Shown here in pieces: positions 1 to 6,525 of a stretch of DNA of 9,524 nucleotides. This DNA comes from Chloroflexi bacterium UBA2235 (GTDB lineage Bacteria; Chloroflexota; UBA11872; UBA12225). Position 1 is the stretch's first letter. Each line of letters opens with the position of its first letter. Both the position numbers and the translations under genes were made by a program. Where the stretch lies: the NCBI GenBank assembly GCA_002347925.1, contig DDYL01000031.1, positions 1-9,524 on the forward strand. The letters run 5' to 3'. A model generated the notes under the pieces. That model did not search any database and was not told the origin of the DNA. It was given only the letters and a program-made list of their open reading frames with translations.

Positions 1-284
1 CTGGTGGTGCGTGCGCCGGCGTCGAACAACCGAAGGAGTTCTCCGATGACACGCGCCCGTTCATCGCTGTCGTTGCCCTGAATGGCATGTGTGACGCAGG
101 TCTGGAGGTGATCCTCCAGCAAGACCGACGCGACACGCCCGACCGCGCCCTGAACCGCCTGCAACTGCTGGATGACATCGATGCAGTACGCATCGTCCTC
201 GACCATGCGTATGACACCCCGAAGGTGACCGTCGATGCTCTTCAAGCGGTTCAGGACATGGGTCCGGCGGTTCGGTGTAGCCAC
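1..284 (-). CDS. csoR: CsoR-family metal-sensing transcriptional repressor (C-terminus cut by window edge)
   Basis: Read on the minus strand, the frame gives about 94 residues of a small all-helical CsoR/RcnR/FrmR-family repressor, including LNRLKSIDGHLRGVIRMVED and the metal-site segment. Counting from the GTG at 284, the Cu(I) fingerprint of CsoR is present: Cys34 (DAYCIDV), His59 and Cys63 (EDHLQTC), with second-shell Tyr33 and Glu82. The C-H-C pattern favours a copper sensor over the Ni/Co sensor RcnR, the formaldehyde sensor FrmR or the persulfide sensor CstR. That is inference from family knowledge. Such proteins bind DNA as tetramers and release it on metal binding. An in-frame ATG at 341 would add 19 residues; the GTG at 284 is preferred because the family homology begins just after it. 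No stop codon is seen before the left edge, but the length already matches the family, so only a few residues are missing. Copper export genes might lie beyond the edge. Confidence 0.85.
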   Translation of the reverse strand, partial: MATPNRRTHVLNRLKSIDGHLRGVIRMVEDDAYCIDVIQQLQAVQGAVGRVASVLLEDHLQTCVTHAIQGNDSDERARVIGELLRLFDAGARTT

Positions 285-357
285 GATGTTCTCTCGTTCT
301 CGCCGCTCCGTGCCAGCGCACTGGACGGAGAGCGACTGCATGGAAAACGTACCACAA

Positions 358-380
358 CCCCTACCCCCCTGGGGGAGGGG
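358..380. promoter_or_regulatory. G/C-tract palindrome, candidate CsoR operator or intergenic hairpin
   Basis: CCCCT (358-362) pairs with AGGGG (376-380) and CCCCC (364-368) with GGGGG (371-375), leaving one bulged A and a CT centre. CsoR-family operators are typically pseudopalindromes of C-tract then G-tract flanked by TA-like ends, and this site lies upstream of the repressor gene, which suggests autoregulation. It also resembles the CCCCT..AGGGG hairpins at 1384-1407 and 1976-2003, so it may instead be a member of a generic intergenic repeat family. The very short loop argues for a DNA-level palindrome rather than an RNA hairpin. Confidence 0.45.
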
Positions 381-462
381 TAAAACCCGAATCGGGGCCA
401 TGGGCGACGCGGGACCCCGCGCGGCGGTATCGTGACTGGGTACGAATGAAGCGAGGATGACA

Positions 463-1314
463 ATGCGTCTGGGATTCAGTGCGTGGGCGATGTCGACGAT
501 GCCGGTTCGGGACCAGATATCACTGGTGCACGGATTGGGCTACCAAGCCATCGAATTGGTCGGCGGGGATACGGATGCCCTCAACCCGATGACGGTGACC
601 GATACCGAGGTGCGGGATATCAGGCGCGCGCTTGACGACTCCGGATTGGAATTGCCGTCAATCGCATGCCACGGAAACCTGCTTGAGACCGACCCCGCAG
701 TGCGTGCCCATGCGTGCGCCCGGGTGATCGCGGGCATGGAACTTGCCGTGCGCTTGGCGGGACCATCCGGGCCGCCATGTGTGGTGACCATGGGATTCGG
801 CCTTCCTGAACAGTTCGATACCCACCGCCAACAGATCGCGGACAACTTCGCGGAACTTGCGCGTGCCGGGGCACACCTTGGTGTGATCGTCGCATTGGAA
901 CCTCACGTCGGGCAGGCGCTAGACCTGCCGGACCGCGTGCAGTGGGTCCTGGACGCGGTGGACTCACCGAACTTTCGGTTGAATTTCGACAACAGCCACT
1001 TTGAAGTGATGGGTTGTGACTTCCATGCATACGTGCCCCAGTTGACCCGGTATGCGGTCCATACCCACATGAAGGACCAGCGGGGCATTGCGCCGGGGTT
1101 CGAGTTCCTTGTGCCCGGCGAAGGAACATTCGACTACGCGGCGTACCTGCCGGCGATCGAGAAGGCTGGATACAACGGGGCGATCACCGTCGAGATCAGC
1201 AAGATGGTCCAGAACCGGCCGGACTACGATCCCGCAGAGGTCGCTGCCCGGAGTTACCGCACACTGACCGACGCAGCCAAGCGCGGTGGGGTGACGTTTG
1301 CGCCAGTTGCGTAA
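463..1314 (+). CDS. Sugar phosphate isomerase/epimerase-like TIM-barrel protein
   Basis: The 283-residue protein is a full-length member of the xylose isomerase-like TIM-barrel superfamily (AP endonuclease family 2 fold). These are usually metal-dependent cytoplasmic enzymes that isomerise or epimerise keto-sugars or related polyols. Candidate metal ligands sit at the expected strand ends: Glu146 in ALEPH, Asp176 and His179 in NFDNSH, His200/His202 in HTHMKD, and Glu244 in TVEIS. There is no signal peptide. The start was placed at ATG 463 because GAGG at 453-456 is then 6 nt upstream; the in-frame ATG at 457 abuts that ribosome site and would add only Met-Thr. The gene stands alone: the repressor on its left is divergent and a 117-nt gap follows. 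The exact substrate cannot be read from the sequence; candidates include inositol catabolism, tagatose/allulose epimerase or hydroxypyruvate isomerase-type roles. Confidence 0.85.
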   Translation: MRLGFSAWAMSTMPVRDQISLVHGLGYQAIELVGGDTDALNPMTVTDTEVRDIRRALDDSGLELPSIACHGNLLETDPAVRAHACARVIAGMELAVRLAGPSGPPCVVTMGFGLPEQFDTHRQQIADNFAELARAGAHLGVIVALEPHVGQALDLPDRVQWVLDAVDSPNFRLNFDNSHFEVMGCDFHAYVPQLTRYAVHTHMKDQRGIAPGFEFLVPGEGTFDYAAYLPAIEKAGYNGAITVEISKMVQNRPDYDPAEVAARSYRTLTDAAKRGGVTFAPVA

Positions 1315-1383
1315 GAATTTAGCCAGCCGTTACCCATTCCAATTGAAGACCCCCTCTCACCCCATCTCCGCTCCATGACCCCA

Positions 1384-1407
1384 CTCCTTTCCCAAGCGGG
1401 AAAGGGG
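1384..1407. repeat. Intergenic hairpin upstream of the peroxidase gene
   Basis: CCTTTCCC (1386-1393) pairs perfectly with GGGAAAGG (1398-1405) around an AAGC loop, and a G-U and a C-G pair extend it to 1384-1407. It lies between the isomerase stop and the peroxidase ribosome site. No T-tract follows it on the plus strand, so it is not a classical intrinsic terminator. It may be a transcript-end or leader structure, or one copy of a short intergenic repeat. Confidence 0.5.
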
Positions 1408-1431
1408 ACTTCCCCATTAAGGACACCGACA

Positions 1432-1947
1432 ATGCCCGCACCAAAGACGCCGGAAACGATTTACAGCATCACGATCAACGACGCGGACGGCAACCCGACG
1501 ACACTCGCGCCGTACCGCGGCGATGTCCTGATGATCGTCAACACAGCGAGCTATTGAGGCCACACTCCCCAGCACGGTGTGCTGGCCGCCCTCGAGAAGC
1601 GATACGGGCCGAAGGGCTTCCGCGTTCTCGGGTTTCCCTGCAATGACTTCGCCAACGAGGAACCGGGTGACCTGCCGGAAATCGCCGCATTCTGTCGACG
1701 TGAATACGGGGCGACCTACCAACTGTTCGACAAGGTTCATTGCGTGGGACGGGAGATTCATCCGATCTACCACTGGTTGACCACGCAACCGTTGAAGCCG
1801 GGAAAGGTGGAGTGGAACTTTGCGAAGTTCCTGATCGGCCGCGACGGAACGCTGGTCGGCCGTTGGGCGCCGGCAACTGACCCGGATTCGCGCTTGATAA
1901 GGAACGCCATCGACCAAGCCCTGAAGGAAGCTGCCCCGCGCGATTGA
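1432..1947 (+). CDS. gpx: Selenocysteine-containing glutathione peroxidase (TGA 1555-1557 = Sec42)
   Basis: This is one continuous 171-residue glutathione peroxidase if the in-frame TGA at 1555-1557 is read as selenocysteine. Upstream sequence ends in VLMIVNTASY; downstream continues GHTPQHGVLAALEKRYG, then LGFPCNDF, HPIYHWL and WNFAKFL. In the family the catalytic Cys/Sec lies exactly at NxAS(K/x)-C/U-G-x-TPQ, which is where the TGA falls. A SECIS-like hairpin follows immediately. The enzyme would reduce H2O2 or organic hydroperoxides in the cytoplasm; no signal peptide is seen. Tetrad residues Trp128 and Asn129 are present, but the expected Gln is Glu76 (ANEEPG instead of GGQEPG). Cys88 aligns with the resolving Cys of BtuE-type, thioredoxin-dependent enzymes, so thioredoxin may be the reductant (inference). 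Start ATG 1432 has AAGGA at 1419-1423, 8 nt upstream. A pseudogene is the alternative, but everything after the TGA stays in frame and conserved. Confidence 0.92.
1558..1590 (+). promoter_or_regulatory. Bacterial SECIS element for Sec insertion at TGA 1555
   Basis: CCAGCAC (1569-1575) pairs perfectly with GTGCTGG (1579-1585) around the loop GGT (1576-1578). Eighteen bases separate the TGA from the loop, the same spacing I count in the E. coli fdhF SECIS. The loop begins with GG, as SelB recognition needs a G in its first positions. GGC (1558-1560) could also pair with GCC (1588-1590) as a lower stem. The hairpin lies inside the coding frame, as bacterial SECIS elements do. Confidence 0.85.
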
Positions 1948-1975
1948 TGCGCCCCGGGACGTTTCCAAGGAACTA

Positions 1976-2003
1976 CCCCTCTCCCGTTGCGGCGCGAGAG
2001 GGG
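1976..2003. repeat. Intergenic CCCCTCTC..GAGAGGGG hairpin
   Basis: CCCCTCTC (1976-1983) pairs perfectly with GAGAGGGG (1996-2003). The interior can form CCG/CGG (1984-1986 with 1990-1992). It sits 28 nt after the peroxidase stop and before the MFS start. The lack of a following T-tract on the plus strand makes it an imperfect intrinsic terminator. It may end the peroxidase transcript or be a copy of the same hairpin family as 358-380 and 1384-1407. Confidence 0.55.
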
Positions 2004-2050
2004 CAGTTGCTCGCTGAATCCTGACAACCGCAGACGCATCGGATCCCGTG

Positions 2051-3544
2051 ATGAGTTCGAATTCCCCCGAGGCACTTGCGAACCAGGCTCGCCCCACGGC
2101 TTCTCCGCCGACTTCTCCAATTGCGCCACCTGATGACCCCTACTTCAAGTGGAAGGTGCTGTTTGTCTCGGGCAGTGGCATTTTCATGGTCACCCTGGAC
2201 AGTGGCGTGGTCAATGTGGCGCTGCCGGCACTGGCCCGGGAGTTTGACGCGGCTTTGACCATCACCCAGTGGGTGTCGCTTGGATACGTGCTTTCAGTTA
2301 CCGGGTTCCTGCTTCCGGCTGGCAAGCTTGCCGACCTGCGAGGTCGCCGCGACGTCTTCCTTTTCGGGTTTGGTGCATTCGGACTGGCGTCAATCCTGTG
2401 CGGGATCTCGCCGGGTGTCTACTGGCTGATCCTTGCACGCGTCATCCAGGGCATTGCCGGCGCATTGATCCAGGCCAACACCGGGGCACTCGTGGCGTCG
2501 GCATTTCCTGCGAAGGAACGTGGGCGGGCCCTCGGGTTGCAGAGTTCCGTCGTCTCCATCGGTTTACTCTCCGGGCCGGTCATCGGCGGGTTCATTACCG
2601 AATTCATCGGCTGGCGCTGGGCCTTCTACGTGAATGTCCCGATCAGCGTGATGGCAATCTTCATGGGATTGCGATTGCTCGGGAAGTCGCCACGGCAGGC
2701 GGGTCAACCATTCGATCTCGCCGGAGCAATTCTGCTGGTGACTGGTGCGGGAGCGACGCTTCTGGGTGTAACGCAAGGGTCGCACTGGGGATGGGAAAGC
2801 CCGCTGACCATCGGTGCGATCACCATCGGGATCGGCGCAATTGTTGCCTTGGTCGTCGTCGAACAGCGGGTGGCGCACCCACTGATCGATCAGGTGCTCT
2901 TCCAAAGCAAGGGTTTTGTCGCTGCCCTGGCATCGGCCTTCCTGCTGTTCATCACGCTCGCACCGGTCGGATTGCTCGTCCCTTTCTACCTGGCACTTGT
3001 CCTGCACCTCCCGGCCAGCCAGATCGGTGCAAGACTGATCGTGATCCCGGCCACGAGCGCGGCAATTGCCCCGATCAGTGGCTACCTGTCGGACCGCATC
3101 GGGGTACGGACCCTTGCGGGCATCGGCGCAACCACGACGGCACTGGGACTGCTTTCACTGGTCTTCCTCCCGGACGCAGGGACAACCACGCCCCTGCTCA
3201 TCAGCCTGCTGGTGATCGGAATCGGGCAGTCGCTCTTCCTCGTGCCGAACAACAGTGCCATCTACGAGAGCGCCCCGCGGGAACGCTACGGCCTGGTTGG
3301 CGGGATGGTCGCCCTGAATCGGAACCTCGCCCAGTCATTCGGACAGGCGACCGCTGGTGCACTCTGGACCGGCGTTGTGCTTGCCAACGCACCGGCCGGC
3401 ATCTCCGAACTCGAGGCGCCGTCGTCCGCCCTGATGCTGGGCTTCCAGACGGTTTTCGCGGTCAGTGTGGTGTGTGCCGCCGCCGCTTTCGTCGTTGCGG
3501 TTATCGTGCGTCCACCGCGCGCTACCACCACCGCCCCCGCCTGA
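2051..3544 (+). CDS. DHA2-family MFS transporter (EmrB/QacA type, 14 TM helices)
   Basis: The 497-residue protein is a proton-driven major facilitator in the inner membrane, most like drug:H+ antiporter family 2 (EmrB/QacA), which exports drugs or other amphipathic compounds. A Pro/Ser-rich cytoplasmic N-terminus of about 33 residues precedes the first helix. Family motifs are in order: LDSGVVNVALP in helix 1 with membrane Asp50 (DHA2 motif D1), GKLADLRGRR (motif A, about 91-100), RVIQGIAGA (motif B, about 130), and GLLSGPVIGG (motif C, about 171-180, the antiporter signature). Length and hydrophobicity fit 14 helices. A GTG codon lies directly before the chosen ATG at 2051; no good ribosome site separates the two. 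Upstream, after the peroxidase, are 103 nt with a hairpin, so co-transcription is uncertain. No HlyD-type EmrA partner or adjacent regulator is visible, and the substrate is unknown. Confidence 0.9.
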   Translation: MSSNSPEALANQARPTASPPTSPIAPPDDPYFKWKVLFVSGSGIFMVTLDSGVVNVALPALAREFDAALTITQWVSLGYVLSVTGFLLPAGKLADLRGRRDVFLFGFGAFGLASILCGISPGVYWLILARVIQGIAGALIQANTGALVASAFPAKERGRALGLQSSVVSIGLLSGPVIGGFITEFIGWRWAFYVNVPISVMAIFMGLRLLGKSPRQAGQPFDLAGAILLVTGAGATLLGVTQGSHWGWESPLTIGAITIGIGAIVALVVVEQRVAHPLIDQVLFQSKGFVAALASAFLLFITLAPVGLLVPFYLALVLHLPASQIGARLIVIPATSAAIAPISGYLSDRIGVRTLAGIGATTTALGLLSLVFLPDAGTTTPLLISLLVIGIGQSLFLVPNNSAIYESAPRERYGLVGGMVALNRNLAQSFGQATAGALWTGVVLANAPAGISELEAPSSALMLGFQTVFAVSVVCAAAAFVVAVIVRPPRATTTAPA

Positions 3545-3567
3545 TTAACATACGCTTCGCTTGACCG
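3535..3567. repeat. 33-bp repeat, copy 1
   Basis: Positions 3535-3567 match 5590-5622 in the same orientation at 30 of 33 bases; the shared ends are CCCCGCCTGATT and CGCTTCGCTTGACCG. This copy contains the MFS stop codon and runs into the intergenic region. Confidence 0.7.
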
Positions 3568-3641
3568 GTGCAACAGCACTCACGTCCACGTAGGTAAATC
3601 CACCGGACTCACTCAACTCTGATGCGCCAGACGGCTCGGGC

Positions 3642-3788
3642 ATGGACGGAAGTGAAAGTACGATGATGGCCCTCGCGACCAATGCTGCACCGTCGGCGCT
3701 GCCGAGGACGAGGGTGGGTGACCTCGCCAGAGTGTCCCGACTGGCTGCACTGCCCTTGTACCGGTGCCAGCGGGGAGTGCGGGGCTGA
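3642..3788 (+). CDS. Possible 48-residue leader ORF coupled to the SulP gene
   Basis: An ATG at 3642 (or in-frame ATGs at 3663 and 3666) opens a short frame that ends in a TGA at 3786-3788. This overlaps the proposed SulP ATG at 3788 by one base (TGATG), the classic layout for translational coupling. The peptide is Arg-rich and ends LPLYRCQRGVRG. Third positions of its codons are mostly G/C, as in the real genes. Ribosome sites are weak (GGAAGTG at 3648-3654 could serve the ATG at 3663). No homology is recognised. It could be a leader peptide, an unrelated small protein or chance; low confidence. Confidence 0.25.
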   Translation: MDGSESTMMALATNAAPSALPRTRVGDLARVSRLAALPLYRCQRGVRG

Positions 3789-5524
3789 TGGGGACTGCCA
3801 GTGCGGTCTCGCCTCCGCCAACCCGGCGATCCGGATCAACTGGGCTGGCCGGTTCGCTTGCGATCGTAGGCCTCTGGAGGCGCGAGTTCACCGGATACAG
3901 CCGTGTCCACCTGACCGCCGATGTGCTGGCAGGGCTCAACGTGGGTGCGGTCAGCTTGCCCCTCGCCCTTGCGTTCGGCGTCGCTTCAGGTGCAACGGCG
4001 TCTGCCGGGCTCGTAACCGCAATCATTTCAGGGTTGGTGATGGGCTTCCTCGGAGGCGCACCATTCCAAGTGTCGGGACCGACCGGGGCGATGGCCGCCA
4101 TCCTGGTGGGCATCACGGCGACCTACGGACTGCCTGGCATGTGGCTTGCCGGGGCGATGGCCGGGCTGATCATCATGGGGCTTGGCCTGTTCCGAATGGG
4201 CCGCCTGATCCAGTTCATCCCCAGTCCGGTGATCGTGGGGTTCACGTCCGGAATCGCACTGGTGATCGCATCAGGACAACTGGACAACGTTCTCGGTTTG
4301 GAGGTCGGGAACTTTCCGCAACAGTACCTTCACCTGATTGCTGTCATCGAAAATCTTGGGAAGATTGACTGGCATGCAATTGTCGTCACCGCCATCGTGA
4401 TCGGCACCATGGTGACCGTCCCGCGATGGAACCGGAACATCCCGGCGTCGCTCCTCGGGATCGCCCTCGCCACAATCGTGGCGAACGTGCTCGAGTGGCC
4501 GGTCCACATGATCGGCCATATTCCGCGCACCATCCTCCTACCGGACCGCCTCGATCCGTCATCGATCACGTTGGACGGGGTCGCGATGCTCGTCGCGCCG
4601 GCCGTGTCGATCGCGGTCCTTGCCTCGATCAAGTCGCTGCTGTGCGGAACGGTCGGGGGAAACCTGACGGGCGTGAAGATGAACAACGATCAGGAGTTGA
4701 TCGCGCTTGGCCTTGGCAACCTGATCATTCCATTCCTCGGCGGAGTTCCAGCATCGGCCGCTGTGGCGAGGACGTCGGTGGCGATCCGGAGCGGAGGGCG
4801 CACCCGCCTTGTTCCGATCATCCATGGGTTGGTGCTGCTGGCGGCGGCATTGCTGATCGGCCCGGCCTTGGAGCGGGTCCCACTGGCCGCCCTCGGCGGG
4901 GTGCTTCTGGTGACCTCGGTACGGGTGAACGACTGGGTAACCATGCGCTTCTTCGTGCATCGTCGGCTCTGGCACGCCGTGGCAGTCATGCTGGTCACGA
5001 TGGTTGCCACATACGTGTTCAACCTCACCCAGGCCGTCGTGATCGGGATGGTGGTCTCAGTCCTGTGGTTCGTACGTCAGGCGAGCGTGATTGACGTCAG
5101 CCGGCAACCGGTCGACGGGACCCGCATGAAAGAGCGTGGTCAGGAGTTACGCGGGGACCACCCGGGTGTCGAGGTGGTGTACGTGACCGGGCCACTCTTC
5201 TTCGGGAATATCTCGACATTCCTGGAGGCTCTCGAGGATGTGCCAACGTCGACGGCGCTGATCCTGTCCCTCCGTGGCATGCCGACGCTCGACGCCGTCG
5301 GTGTCCAGGCGATCGAGGAGACAATCCTTCGGCAGCATCACGGTGGCGGTACGGTCCATCTGGTGGGGTTGCAACCGGCATCGAGGCGCCGTCTGGAGAG
5401 ATCCGGCGTCCTGGAACGCATGGGAACAGGGCGTGTCCACTGGAGCGCCGACCAGGCGATCACGGCGATCGACGCCGAACAACACGCAGCGGATGCGGAT
5501 ACGCCTGCTCCGCACTCCATCTGA
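3788..5524 (+). CDS. SulP-family inorganic anion transporter with C-terminal STAS domain
   Basis: The 578-residue protein belongs to the SulP/SLC26 family, inner-membrane transporters of sulfate, bicarbonate or other anions. After a hydrophilic N-terminus come the transmembrane domain with QVSGPTGAM (about residues 94-102) and the conserved NDQELIALGLGN...GGVPASAAVARTSV...SGGRTRL block (about 299-340). The STAS domain spans roughly residues 455-560 and carries LRGMPTLDAVG in the position of the DxSG loop of STAS proteins. The start is set at ATG 3788 because GGGGAG lies about 10 nt upstream; an in-frame GTG at 3764 would add 8 residues and has no ribosome site. A possible short ORF ends at the ATG. 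No carbonic anhydrase or sulfur-assimilation gene is adjacent, so substrate choice (sulfate or bicarbonate) is open. It converges with the hydrolase gene, 76 nt away. Confidence 0.92.
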   Translation: MGTASAVSPPPTRRSGSTGLAGSLAIVGLWRREFTGYSRVHLTADVLAGLNVGAVSLPLALAFGVASGATASAGLVTAIISGLVMGFLGGAPFQVSGPTGAMAAILVGITATYGLPGMWLAGAMAGLIIMGLGLFRMGRLIQFIPSPVIVGFTSGIALVIASGQLDNVLGLEVGNFPQQYLHLIAVIENLGKIDWHAIVVTAIVIGTMVTVPRWNRNIPASLLGIALATIVANVLEWPVHMIGHIPRTILLPDRLDPSSITLDGVAMLVAPAVSIAVLASIKSLLCGTVGGNLTGVKMNNDQELIALGLGNLIIPFLGGVPASAAVARTSVAIRSGGRTRLVPIIHGLVLLAAALLIGPALERVPLAALGGVLLVTSVRVNDWVTMRFFVHRRLWHAVAVMLVTMVATYVFNLTQAVVIGMVVSVLWFVRQASVIDVSRQPVDGTRMKERGQELRGDHPGVEVVYVTGPLFFGNISTFLEALEDVPTSTALILSLRGMPTLDAVGVQAIEETILRQHHGGGTVHLVGLQPASRRRLERSGVLERMGTGRVHWSADQAITAIDAEQHAADADTPAPHSI

Positions 5525-5589
5525 TCACCCGGCCAGGCACGCTAAGCCAATCGGGATGAGGTTGGACAGCGACGCCACCGCCACGACCA

Positions 5590-5622
5590 CCCCGCCTGAT
5601 TCATATGCGCTTCGCTTGACCG
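5590..5622. repeat. 33-bp repeat, copy 2
   Basis: Partner of the element at 3535-3567, with 30 of 33 bases identical in the same orientation. This copy covers the last codons and the stop (TGA on the minus strand, 5601-5603) of the hydrolase gene, whose final residues QAKRI are encoded by it. Confidence 0.7.
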
Positions 5623-6428
5623 CGCAGGCCTGCCATCCAGGTCGAGGCAAGTGCCGTCCACGCACCGGCGGGGTGCCCGTCCGCCAGACCAAGACCGTGC
5701 CGACCGGCCGGGAAGATGTGCAAGGCATAAGGCACACCGGAGGCGCCGAGTGCACGCGCGTAGACGAGGGGGTGGTTCACCGGGACGGACTGATCTTCCA
5801 CGGTGTGCCAGATGAAGGACGGGGGAGTGTTAGCGATGACATTCAACTCAGCACTCATCGCGCGCCGCGACGCCACGTCGGCATCTGGCCCGAGGAGATT
5901 GTCGATGCATCCCTGGTGAACCTCTTCAATGAATGAGATGACCGGGTAGCACAGGATTGCGAAGTCGGGTCGGCAGGAGGTCTGGAGGACCGGATCGGAG
6001 GCATCCGCCCGGCCCAAGTCGAACTGGGTGGACAACGTCGCGACAAGGTGTCCACCGGCGGAAAAGCCGATGACCCCGATGGCGTCCGGGTCGATGCCCC
6101 ACTCTGATGCACGGTGGCGGACGATCCGGATTGCGCGCTGGGCGTCCTGCATTGGCGCCGGATGACGGTGCGGCGCAACCCGGTACGAGACCACGAAGGC
6201 GTGATACCCGAGACTATTGACCCATCGGGCGATCGGATCCCCCTCATGTTCAGCCCGCATGCGGTACCCACCACCCGGCAGAACGATCACTGCCCCGCGC
6301 GGTGCTTGTGTCCCGTCATGGCCAAGCAGGAATGGGGTGAGATGGACGGTATCGGCACCGTCAGGGGAGCCTTTGGGCGCATCGGGCCAGACGGCAATCG
6401 TGGTTAGGCTAGCGGTGCTCGTACTCAT
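5601..6428 (-). CDS. Alpha/beta hydrolase, esterase/lipase type (BD-FAE-like)
   Basis: The 275-residue protein has an alpha/beta-hydrolase fold close to acetylxylan/feruloyl esterase-like and Abhydrolase_3 families. These hydrolyse acyl or acetyl esters, for instance on plant polysaccharide fragments or small molecules. The catalytic triad is visible: Ser123 in GFSAGG, Asp212 in TVEDQSVP and His244 in AGRHGLGL. The oxyanion-hole strand reads VIVLPGGGY (about 47-55). No signal peptide is seen, so it is likely cytoplasmic. The start is the ATG at 6428 (MSTSTASL), because conserved sequence begins with IAVWPDAPKGS right after it; the upstream in-frame extension is low-complexity and overlaps the reductase gene on the same strand. 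No strong ribosome site precedes the ATG. It follows the aldo/keto reductase by 97 nt in the same direction, so the two may be co-transcribed. The substrate is unknown. Confidence 0.88.
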   Translation of the reverse strand: MSTSTASLTTIAVWPDAPKGSPDGADTVHLTPFLLGHDGTQAPRGAVIVLPGGGYRMRAEHEGDPIARWVNSLGYHAFVVSYRVAPHRHPAPMQDAQRAIRIVRHRASEWGIDPDAIGVIGFSAGGHLVATLSTQFDLGRADASDPVLQTSCRPDFAILCYPVISFIEEVHQGCIDNLLGPDADVASRRAMSAELNVIANTPPSFIWHTVEDQSVPVNHPLVYARALGASGVPYALHIFPAGRHGLGLADGHPAGAWTALASTWMAGLRGQAKRI

Positions 6429-6525
6429 GTCGGGGAGACAAGGTACACGATGGGCCGGGCGGGTTGGCGGTGGGGACGGACCCTGAGGGCATAGCGAGAC
6501 CCGCCATGCCCCCCAGGAACGCTGC

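Noticed and set aside
620..1129. 169-codon minus-strand open frame within the isomerase gene
   Set aside because: Antisense to a gene with clear TIM-barrel metal-site motifs and itself without any recognisable domain.
1555..1557. TGA in the peroxidase gene as a pseudogene mutation or sequencing error
   Set aside because: It sits precisely at the catalytic Cys/Sec position, the same frame continues with conserved family motifs, and a SECIS-like hairpin follows at the right distance.
2269..3564. 431-codon open frame on the plus strand
   Set aside because: It lies out of frame inside the MFS transporter, has Arg/Gly/Pro-rich low-information sequence and no recognisable motif; a shadow of a GC-rich gene.
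3613..4116. 167-codon minus-strand open frame over the SulP 5' region
   Set aside because: Antisense to the well-supported SulP gene, Pro/Ala/Thr-rich with no family resemblance.
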